Below the pieces are notes generated by a model. The model was not told the DNA's origin and did no database searches. It worked only from the letters and a program-made list of their open reading frames with translations. A stretch of 64,000 nt of DNA from Sialis fuliginosa (taxonomy: Eukaryota; Arthropoda; Insecta; Megaloptera; Sialidae): positions 5,954,501 to 6,018,500 of the forward strand of contig OY540819.1 of assembly GCA_961205875.1 (NCBI GenBank). Reading direction: 5' to 3'. A program made the position numbers and the translations under genes. Of the stretch, positions 26,555-36,400 are shown one piece after another. Each line of letters opens with the position of its first letter. Positions within the stretch are counted from its first letter, which is position 1.

Positions 26555-26645
26555 TCCTTTTTACACTTTAGATCAAACGGCCACGCTCTATCTCCTTCTT
26601 TTGCGACGACTCTATTTTCGAATCAGCGGTCCATGCTCTATATCT
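26555..26645. mobile_element. Half copy of the 25823-26150 foldback family
   Basis: GCTCTATCTCCTTCTTTTG, CGACTCTATTTTCGA, ATCAGCGGTCCATGCTCTAT match the right arm of the foldback at 25823-26150 in order. The other arm is missing. It ends some 20 bp before the acceptor of tail-copy-B exon 16. Confidence 0.5.
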
Positions 26646-26667
26646 AATTTATTTATTTCATTTCTAG

Positions 26668-27298
26668 GCATTTTATCATGATTTCCATCGTCATTTGAAG
26701 ATCTGTTATATTTGGTAAACAATTAACCATTCACGATCAACAATGGACGAAAACAAAAGAGTAATGGATGCAGGTATGTAAGTTAATATTTACTGAAAAT
26801 ACTTAACAAAAAGTTATAAATTAAATATTATTATAGCTGCCAGAGCACCTAAAATACATAAGAAAATCCCCAAATCGAAAAAATCATATAGATATTTCCG
26901 TATTCCGTTTGTGCGTTCGTCAGCAATAGGAATCACTAACGAGAATTCTGATTCGGAAACAAATAAACGTGGTTGGTGGTATGCGCATTTCGAAGGACAA
27001 TATGTGATTCGCCAGATGGAACTACGTCCAGATAAAGCAGCTGTTCTACTTGTAGCCGGTTTGTGTATTTGTTAAACCCTGTAATAATTAATAACAATTT
27101 AAAGTATTTATTTGGCATTTTTTTCATCTAGGCGTTGACGATATGCAGATGTGCAAATATAGTTTAAATGAGATAGGCCTGACTTATAATCGAGATGCTG
27201 AAATTTCAGATAATGAATTCAATCTTGAATGGGAGAATAATGGAGGCAAGCCATACATTAGTGCAAAACGTTCCCGGAATTTGTGTTTTATTCTATAA
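26668..27298 (+). pseudogene. Myosin VI tail copy B (exons 16-18), partly broken
   Basis: Exons with kept splice sites: 26668-26773 (exon 16), 26837-27058 (exon 17), 27132-27298 (exon 18). Exon 16 has a TAA at 26716-26718, a 12-nt in-frame deletion, and RRL changed to RHL, so the cargo motif is damaged. Exon 17 keeps exactly 222 nt, no stop, and GWWYAHF; exon 18 is open to TAA at 27296-27298. Amino-acid divergence from the parent is clear, yet no indel occurs in exons 17-18, which hints at past or present constraint. The product ends in a basic KRSR stretch and CFIL, a CaaX-like motif. Exon 16 of the parent could splice to 26837 in phase. Either a decaying pseudogene or an alternative terminal cassette. 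Confidence 0.75.
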
Positions 27299-28719
27299 CG
27301 TAAAGAAAACACATTATAACCAGTAGTAGACTAAAAGGGAGACGAGAGGGGCGGTCTGGAAATAAAAAAAAATGTGAAGAGCTTTTAGAAGTCACCAATC
27401 AGCTGGAAGAGCCAAAAGGTCTTAAAGGATTGCAATAGCAAATGCTTTTTATATTTGTTAAAAAAATTATTTTTCTTATTCTATTTTTTTCCATAACGTG
27501 CAATTAGGAGGGGGGGGGGGGGTAACTATCATTCCGCACCGGGCTACAAACCACTTACCATAATATACCAAAATAAATTTGTTCAAAGCTGTTGAAAATT
27601 ATCAACACTATAGAAATTTCAAATTATTTAAAAATATATTATATTAAACAGGGCTTTATCAGTGAGAATATGAATTATGCAATGAAAAAGTTAACACAAT
27701 CATCATGTTTTTATTTAAACTTGGGTGGGAGTAAAAAAGTCATATTGACGCTACCAATGGGGTTATAATTATTTGCAAAAAATACATTATGTATGAATGG
27801 ATTTTCTAATTTTAGGGTGAGATAAGATTGTACCAGTAGCATGGCCCACAGAAAGGATGGAATTACATTTCTATTTTTTTCTGCTACTGTCTTATCCGTC
27901 AATAAAATGTGTAAATATTAGTATAATAAAAAAATACATCTACCTAATTCAAATTATTCATTGTTTTATTTATTTATTCAATAAAATATTATATTACAAT
28001 AAATACAATATAATTTAATTTTAATTTGTACAAATTACAAATTTTTCATCAGATAAACATATATAAATAAAATTACATTATAAAATAGTTAATCTGTCCA
28101 TTATACTTTTAAAGTGTGACACACATTTGTATAAAAATTGACTATCTAATTTTTTTACCAATTAACAATTAGTTATATAAAAGTTATATTGATATATGTA
28201 ACCTATTAGGTATTTCTCCAAAACTTACAATATATTATTTATATAAATTGTCAAATTGAAATTTTGAAATCTAAAATTAAATATTTTTTAGTCATATTTC
28301 ATGCTTCTTTCAACTTTCCATAGAAAACTCAATTTAAAAATAAGAAAATTAAAAGGAACATCATAACTTACTTTACAAATAATAATTTTCATTATTTTTC
28401 ATCTAGTTCACGTCGGATCACAATCGTGACCCGAAAAATTCAAGACCCGCACTCCTATATTCAACACAAAACATAATAAATTAAGAATATATGGCAATTA
28501 CAACGAAAATTTTTTACAACTAAAACTTTTGGTTAAGCTATAATAAGTAATACATAAATAAAACAATATTTTAAATGTTATTTTAAAGAAAACTATGGGT
28601 AAATAAAACCAGTTTCAGGCATTTTAAATAACCTGATACGTAAAATACTTAAATGAGGCGGCGGGCCGCACAAAAGAGCGCGGCGGGCCGCATGTGAATT
28701 ATATTTTATTTATTATACT
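27299..28719. other. Spacer after tail copy B
   Basis: Up to 28250 this is the 3' part of block 1, including a G-run (27507-27521) and an extra stretch (27560-27965) lacking in block 2. AATAAA signals near 27979-27989 could end a copy-B transcript. From 28250 to 28720 the sequence is not shared with block 2; it has two GC-rich GGCGGGCCGCA words (28658-28692). No gene seen. Confidence 0.5.
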
Positions 28720-29006
28720 TATAGTCTTAAAAATCTCTTTGAAAGTGCAAATAGTTTTGATTTTTTTCAGGGTAAATTGTAACAATTTGATTGCATTTTA
28801 AAACTATGTACGTAGAAAAAATAATAAAGAAAAGTGTATTTGTAACAAATAAGCTCTGAATTATTAAAATCATAAACCAATTTTCATGTCACCCTGTAAA
28901 TAAATAAAACAATAACAAAAATGTTATCTACAGAATTTATCTTTATCATATTTTTTTTTAATCTTTTTTTTTCAAGTTAAAAGTCTATTTGTTATTATTT
29001 ATATGT

Positions 29007-29104
29007 AGTTAAGAATTGATTGTGAATTTATGAGTGAAGGACTTGAAATATTGTTGCACAAAACAGCGAGACGAATATCAAAAAGATATTAAGTAAAATA
29101 AGGT
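29007..29104 (+). pseudogene. Degenerate myosin VI exon 12 (block 2)
   Basis: Shorter, more decayed version of the block-1 relic: TAGTTAAG, AATTGATTGTGAATTTATGA, ACAAAACAGCGAGACGAATA, then AAAATAAG|GTAAACCATTTAATT at the old donor. It shares the same losses as block 1, so the decay largely predates the block duplication. Confidence 0.65.
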
Positions 29105-29777
29105 AAACCATTTAATTATAATAAATTTAATATTAACGTTATAATGCTTCAAAATGGCTGCTAAAATAAACGACATTATACATGTGCAGTGTCGGGTTTA
29201 TATTTTTGCTGCGTATAGGCCCATTTATTGTGCAGATGTTGACTAAAAAAAGTTAATCGGGTATTATTTCTTGAACATTTGATAGTTGCTAACAAAAGTA
29301 TAATCGTTGAAAATATGCCCCCTTCATTTGCTGTTATATATAGGCCCAGATCTATTTGGAAATCTGGGTCTGTACGTGTGTTCATCTTAAACCTTACCAC
29401 TTGAATATTTAATTTATTTAATAGGTTGCTTGGATTTTAGGGAGAAACAAAATGGCGTTATAAGTTTTGGATTTGACTAATGTTTTTAACATTTTACATT
29501 TAACAAAATAATTATAGATTGAAAATTTTCCAGAATTTTCATTAGGAAACTTAGTAGTGGAACATTATTTAAGATTTTTTATACTATGTGCAATTGGATT
29601 TTTTAATTATTTTTTGCTTAAATAAATTGAATAGCAAAAGATAAAAAAATTCTAAAAATTATTTCAAGTTTCATTAAATCAAAATAAACATTATATTATG
29701 TTCTTTGAACTTTTTCTCAGAGGTGATGGTTTCCGAGTAAAAAATTTTTGAAAATCCAAAATCTAATTATTTTATAG

Positions 29778-30184
29778 CAAAGTAGAAATGGAAGCCAGGA
29801 GGAAAATTGAAGAAGAATTACGAAGAAAGCAAGAAGAAGAGGATAAAAAAATGGCGGCAGCTTTGAAAGAACAACTGGAGCGTGAGGCTCTTGAAAATAG
29901 GAAAATAAAGGAACAACTTGAACAAGAACGTCAAAATCATGAACTCACTCTACAATTAGCTGAAGAATCTAATGGGCAGCTAGAAGATTCACCTCCATCT
30001 GTTCGTAGGTATGACAAGGATATTTATTTTTTGTATATATTCATAAAAAAAAATTATAGTTGCCCTCTTAAAATTACACAAAATTGATTAAACTTACATT
30101 TACATAAGGGGAAATAGGTAAAAAAATGTCTTTTAATATTAAGTACTTACTAGAAATCTGTATTAGTGTTTTTTGTGATAAAAA

Positions 30185-30228
<44 letters not shown>

Positions 30229-32589
30229 GTATAATAACATGTGTATAGTATATACAGATCCAAACAATGTTTTCTATACTTTTCTGTAAAAAAAAAATTA
30301 TGTAATGAAAAGTTATTCCTTTGGTAACAAAAATAAAATAATTAAATGGTATCCTTTAAAACAAAAATTAAAATAATTTTCATATAGATTGTAAAATTGA
30401 CCCTTTCTTTGAAATGGACAAATCTTTTTTACAAACTTGAAAACAATATATGTAGGTACAATTCTTAAAAATAGAATTAAACAAGTGTTATTTGTGATAA
30501 AAAATTATTGTAGATTACAAGTTTTATTATTTTTTATCTGAACTTATCTCATATAAATAAATATAGAATGTCACTTGAATATCAATCAGGGCTACATTTA
30601 CCACTAGGCAAAATAGGCATGTTCATTATGTATTTGTAATCTTGATTTATTCAAGAAATATTACCCTTGTTCTTGTTTAAGGACCCTAAATTTCATTTGT
30701 ATGCTTAGGGTCCATAATGATGTAACCTTATTATGTAATTTTGTATTAAACTGTCATCATTGCTTCCAGTGTTATGCTTTATGGGTCCCCCATTTTTTTC
30801 TGTGCTTGTTTCCATGGTAATTGTCTTACTGCACCCACAGTGGCAGCTCGGATGTCTGCAGTTTCCCGAACCATAGGCTCATCAGGTCAGTGCCGTAGCG
30901 AGCATAATTGGCGCCCGGAGTACGATACCTTTTTGGCGCCCTCGAAAAACATAAAGTAATATAATACATCTATAGAATATCGTCGTCTTGGGGACCATTT
31001 GGCGCCCCTCTGTGAGTGGCGCCCGGGGCATGATAGACCCCCTTGCCCCCCCCCCCTCGCTACGCCACTGCATCAGGTACCTTTCTAAGATTTTTCTTGG
31101 TTGCTTTATGTGATAACATTAATTGCTTTTTGTTCTTTCATTTTACATGAAATCTTATATTCGAATAAAATTGGAAATTGTTAGGTATATCAGAAATATA
31201 CAGAATACAATGTAAAAATTGATTTTCATTTAATATGTTAGTGGATATATTAAAACTTTGTAAACTTATTTGTTTCTGGTATATCTATTTATTTTTAATA
31301 ACTAACTCAATTTTGAAACTCCAGTTTTATTATATATATTTTTAACATTTTATATTTACTGCAGATTAACTTTGGGTATTTTTATTTTTATTTCAGCCGA
31401 ATTGCATGTTGTATGAATACTAACGTAACTAATGTGAAAATATTTGCTATAATTTGCTTATAATTGTGGAATACTATTACATAATGATTTGTTTTCAGAT
31501 CGGAAACAGTTCGTAATCAACAGGCAGCTCAAAATAACAAGAATTTTGACTTGTCGAAATGGAAATATTCTGAGCTACGTGATACGATTAATACGTCTTG
31601 TGATATTGAATTACTAGAGGTAAAATACATCCATTAATTTATAAGGTTATAAGGATGATTAATTATGAAATAGTCAGTGATCCTAATTTAATTAGAGGAG
31701 ACTGAACCATCTGGCATCCTCATAGAAATTAAGTAACATAAGTCTAACATGTTATGGTTAATTGATCAAATTAATAATTTTAAACTATCTATGATAAACA
31801 ACAATTTATTATACTTCTAGGCATGTCGTCATGAATTCCATCGCCGTTTGAAGGTCTATCATGCATGGAAAGCAAAGAACCGTAAGCAAACTACAATGGA
31901 TGAAAACGAAAGAGCTCCTCGATCAGTAATGGATGCAGGTACATTATTATTTACATAAAATATTTAATAAAAGTTATTAATTAAATATTTTTATAGCTGC
32001 AAGAGCACCTCGCCTGCAACAGAAAATCCCAATAACACAAAATTCACATAGATATTTCCGCATTCCGTTTGTGCATCCTTCAACAACAGGAATCACTAAC
32101 GGGAACGCTGATTCGGGAACAAATAAACGTGGTTGGTGGTATGCGCATTTCGATGGACAATATGTGGCCCGCCAGATGGAATTGCATCCAGATAAAGCAG
32201 CTATTTTACTTGAAGCTGGTGGGTATTTTGTTAGCCCCTTTATTAATTAATAACGATTATTTGAAATATCTATTTTGTATACTTTTCATCTAGGTGTTGA
32301 CGATATGCAGATGTGTGAGCTTAGTTTAGATGAGACAGGCTTGACTCGTAAACGAGGAGCTGAAATATTAGAGAATGAATTCAATCAAGAATGGGAGAAG
32401 AATAGAGGCAAACCATACATTGGCGTTGACGGTATGCAGATGTGTAAATATAGTTTAAATGAGATAGGCTTGACTTATAATCGAGATGCTGAAAATTCAG
32501 ATAATGAATTCAATCTCGAATGGGAGAAGAATGGAGGCAAGCCATACATTAGTGAAAAACGTTCCCGGAATTTGTGTTTTATTCTATAA
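29778..32589 (+). CDS. Myosin VI tail copy C (exons 14-18, intact frame)
   Basis: Exons 29778-30008, 31499-31619, 31821-31938, 31997-32218 and 32294-32589; the first four have exactly the parental lengths and phases, all GT-AG, no stop. Exon sequence is about 97% parental by eye, introns 16-17 nearly identical, intron 14 about 90%. HRRL and GWWYAHFDG are intact. The last exon is enlarged: a parental-type terminal module runs directly, in frame, into a B-type module, ending basic KRSR plus CFIL. From the first ATG (29788) the exons give a 325-residue headless protein (charged helix plus cargo domain). Phase also allows exon 13 of the parent (donor 20300) to splice to 29778, giving full-length myosin with this tail. 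No head, no exon 12-13 copy and no promoter are visible, so expression is unproven; it may be a recent pseudogene. Confidence 0.6.
30187..30224. repeat. (AT)19 microsatellite
   Basis: Pure AT dinucleotide run of 38 nt in intron 14 of tail copy C. The parental intron has only a short TATATATTTATG at the same place, so it expanded after the copies separated. Confidence 0.95.
30841..30885 (+). CDS. Copy-C version of the 45-nt cassette exon
   Basis: Identical over 45 nt to 21489-21533, with the same CACCCACAG acceptor. The donor is now GTCAGT: GT comes from the target site and CAGT from the first bases of the MITE at 30888-31070. The frame to exon 15C stays open (with it the headless product would have 340 residues). 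Confidence 0.5.
30888..31070. mobile_element. 183-bp hAT-type MITE in tail copy C
   Basis: Ends CAGTGCCGTAGCGAG and CTCGCTACGCCACTG are near-perfect inverted repeats. The 8-bp target CATCAGGT is present on both sides (30880-30887, 31071-31078) and exactly once in the empty site of the parental gene (21528-21535). The interior holds GGCGCCC words and a C-run. Insertion therefore followed the tail duplication. Small open frames on both strands here are part of the element. Confidence 0.95.
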
Positions 32590-33434
32590 CGTAAAAAAAT
32601 CATACTATAACTAGTAGTGGACTAAAAGGGAGACGAGAGGGGCAGTCTGAATCATCAAAATATCATCAAAATAGCCGGAAGAGCCAAGAGGTCTTAAAGG
32701 ATTGCAATGGCAAATGGTTTTTAAATTTGTTAAAAAAAATTTTTTTTCTTGTTCGATTTTTTTGTAACGCGCCATTTGGAGGGGGGATAACTATCATTCT
32801 GTCACGGGCTACATCATTTTTTAGTCTGCCACTGACCATAATATTACCAAAATAAATTTAATATTCTTTTATTTATTTATTCAATAAAATATTATATTAC
32901 AATAAATACATTATAATTTAATTTTAATTTGTAAAAATTACAAATTTTTATTAGATAAACATATATAAATAAAATTACATTATAAAATAGTTATTCTTTC
33001 CATTATACTATAAAAGTGGGGCACACATTTGTATAAAAATTGACTATCTAAATTTTTTTACCAATTAACAATTATATTGATATATGAAACCTATTAGGTA
33101 TTTCTCCAAAACTTACAATATATGATTTATATAAATTGTCAGTGATAATAAATACATTGGCATGTACACTAGGTATCTCAGAATTTGATATTATAATACC
33201 TTATATTAAATAAAAATAATCTAGCTTATTTTAAAATACCCCACAACATCTATAATTACTAATAGTAATAAATATAAAAACTACTAATTGTACATATACT
33301 TTGTAACACAAAAATAATGGTCAACACTTTTGTTACAAAGAGTATAAACAATATATTCATAATTCAACTACTATATGATATAAATCACAGTAAAATTTAA
33401 AATACTTTAATATAACTTAATATGGCTTGTTTCA
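32590..33434. other. Convergent 3' region between tail copy C and FAAH2
   Basis: The 845 bp hold block-2 sequence to about 33140, then unique AT-rich DNA. Poly(A) signals for both directions sit together at 32868-32888. No gene seen. Confidence 0.6.
32868..32888. terminator. Back-to-back poly(A) signals
   Basis: TTTTATTTATTTATT reads as overlapping AATAAA hexamers on the - strand (for FAAH2) and is followed at once by CAATAAAA on the + strand (for tail copy C). The same arrangement exists in block 1 near 27970-27989. For FAAH2 it would give a 3' UTR of about 560 nt; nearer signals cannot be excluded. Confidence 0.4.
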
Positions 33435-36400
33435 TTAATTGACTGTTTCTGGAGGAGGTATCCAGCCCCCAAAGGCTTTTTCCAATTCTTCTGCGACAGC
33501 AAGACAAAGGCGATCCTGATGGGGGCCTGCGACAACCTAAGAAACAATTAAAAATATATAACAAATATCCACTGATATGATATTTTCGATTAATAAATAT
33601 TTGAGTCCAATCTTTACTATATCCTCACCTGTATTCCGTAGGGTAACCCATTTTCATCTAATCCCATAGGGACATGGGTAGAAGGAAGGCCCAAAACGTT
33701 AAATATCATGGAATACATAACGCCGGAAATTCTCATGTAAGCTTGACGATGGTAATAGGCAGGAGTTGGGAATGTTGGGTAGAAAAATACTCCATTATAC
33801 CCTAGTTCTTCCTGAAAGTAGAAATTTATTAATTATAATACGTAAACAGGTAAACATTATATTTCTGAATACAATCAATATTTTCTATTAGACTGCCTCT
33901 ACGCTATATCGAAGATACGAAAAGCTTTGTGATATATCGTTTTAAAATGAAAAAAATGGTCTCCGATTTCAATTTTTTTTATTTGGAAGTTTTTGTATTT
34001 TTTTGTTGAGGTAAATTTAGGAGACAAACAAATAAATAATAACAAAAAAATTCATTTACCTCCCTCCATTCTCATGAAATAAGTTATAGGAAATTAGAAA
34101 TTGATAAAAAACTTTTTTTTTATAAGGAACTAGTTTTTATTCAAAAGTTCTTTAGACATATTCTGACGCAAATAGAATTTATGAAACAAATAAATAAAGA
34201 CTTTGTATAAAAAAAAGTTGACCCAATAGGTCACGAAAACCCGAAAATGTGTCATACGGCTCGTAGTAGTTACTTCATAAATATAATTAATGATGATTTT
34301 ATAAAATAGAAAAATGCCTCGACATCCATACATGTTTTTATGTATGTTTTTGCAGACATTTTTTTACTTATTTTGCTTTGGGCAAATCTGCCAAACTCAT
34401 TGTCCAATTTGACAGATTGACCATTCATCAAAACCATCCAAATACGTCATAGTATTATGAATGATTTCTTTAGTACTTATACTTATTGTTTGTAAACGGA
34501 TTTGAACTTAACCTACGTAGTACATTAGACAAAATGATGAATACTTTCATACATCTTACCTTGAACTTTTGAATCACTTCAGTTCGCATTTTATTATAGT
34601 AAGGTATGTTAGATTTAGGAATAAAGCAGTTGCTTTTGTTCAAGAATTGAAAACCCAATCCTGCAAATGTTATTTGGGAAACGCCGAGCATAGATTTGAT
34701 AATTTCAGCGACGAAGTTTTTCTCTTTCTGAAAAAGTTAGACATCATTATTTTCATGAATTTTTCTACGTTAATCACAATATCTTACCTTAGGATTTTCG
34801 GGATCTTTTAATAAATTTGGGACATCAGTCATTGAGAAAAAGTTACCACAGCTTAGTTCACAAGAATATTGCATATTGATGAATTTAGCCTGAAATAAAA
34901 TATTAGTAATTATTATTAAAATCAAAGCTGTACTTGTTAGTATAGGAGAGGCTTAAACTTAAAACTCCAAAATTTCAGATGACTAACAATAAATTCAGTT
35001 TTTTACAGGGGCTTAGAAATACTTCATATTTCCCCATGATACCAAAATCCTGTTAAAAATTTTCTTTTTATGTTAAAATTATTTATATACGTACAGATTC
35101 CACAGAAGTTCCAAATTTATTTTTGAAATGTTCGGCTGCTCTGTGAACTGCTTTTTGAATATATTGTTCGACTGGTATCAACAAAATTGATTCAGCTCCC
35201 CGTTCCATTGTATGTATTTTGATTTTCGAAAGATCAACCTATTTCAAAAAAACATTTTAATTTAGTTACATTTTTAGAGGAATAATGTTAAAAATATAAG
35301 TACCTTTTCATCGAGTCTTAAGTGAGGCATATTATCAGTTCCAATTTTCATAAGCAATTTAAGATCTTCAGCATATCTTGTCATTGGACCCATAACTAAT
35401 ACTTCTTGGAAGAGTTCATCTACTGAATTTGGTAAATGTCCTTCGATTGAAATGATTCCTTTTGAAAATAAAATAAAATTTTTGTAAAATGCTATTTTAT
35501 TTTAATTCAGGGTTCTGACACTCCTATTTTTCTAAGAAAAATACTTTTTTGTAAACAAAATTGTAATTTTGTATTTCAAGATTTTTACTTTCACTTTGTA
35601 ATGTTGAAAAATAAGCTAATGTATTTTTTAAGAATTAAAAAACAATAATAAATATAACTATAATAATATGTACATATATCATAAAGTGAAAAAAAAAGTT
35701 TATTAAAAATATTTAAATATTCAAATATTGAACTAATCAATTGATTACAACATTATTTAAAATATATCTTTGAATGAATATTTATAAATGCTAGCAATTA
35801 TTGAAATACATAATATTATTAACTAAATAGTATTTTACATCACTGATTAACAGTCATAATTATTATTATTATTATTTTTTTAAATTATATTCACAATATA
35901 TGCACTAGATTCTTCTAAATAAAACTGGTTTCTTTAATTTAAGGACATAAAATATTAGTGATAAACACAGCATTCTACGAAAATCCGTTGTTTGCCTTGC
36001 GTCAAAAGTTTGTTAAATCATGACCTACACTAAATTTTATAAAATTTCAATGACCGTGTTGTATTTCTACGTAAACATTAAATATTGTAAATGTTTGCAA
36101 TTAATTATTTAAAACATTGTTTAATAACGGAGGTATTGAATCACTATATTTATGAATTTGGAAGAATATTAAAATGCATGCTTACCCCCAGACGGTTTAT
36201 GACCGAATATTCCGTTGAACATAGCAGGAAGTCGAATTGAACCAGCAATATCTGAACCTACTCCGATCACAGATGCTCCACTGCCTAATAAAGCTCCCTG
36301 AAAATAAAATTTTATTATAAAATTCGTGTATATATTAGAACAAGAAATTAAGATAAAATTATTCTTTACATTTAAGGGTACAGTATACAGTATAAAATTC

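Larger units (their letters stand above)
23975..28250 (+). repeat. Tandem segmental duplication, block 1
   Basis: This block aligns with block 2 (28720-33140) in the same order, offset about 4.7-4.9 kb. Shared landmarks include TTTGATTGCATTTTAAAACT (24032/28790), ATGTTATCTACAGAATTTATC (24208/28921), a degenerate myosin exon 12, GGCTGCTAAAATAAACGA (24480/29156), exons 16-18 of myosin VI, AAAAGGGAGACGAGAGGGGC (27334/32626), and the run TTATTTATTCAATAAAATATTATATT to AAATTGTCA near the ends (27970-28250/32873-33140). Block 1 differs by a hAT-like insertion (25129-26504), loss of exons 14-15 and an extra ~400-bp stretch (about 27560-27965). Confidence 0.85.
28720..33140 (+). repeat. Tandem segmental duplication, block 2
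   Basis: Partner of block 1, same orientation and order. It carries a degenerate exon 12 (29007-29104), a unique ~170-bp insertion (29176-29348), the near-parental tail copy C (29778 to about 32418), then B-type sequence from the middle of the last exon onward. The block is therefore a mosaic: B-type at both ends, parent-type in the middle, as expected from gene conversion or unequal crossing-over with the parental gene. It runs into the 3' side of the FAAH2-like gene. Confidence 0.8.

Noticed and set aside
30774-31073. Small open frames on both strands in copy-C intron 14
   Set aside because: They are produced by the MITE and the cassette exon; none continues into a coding context.
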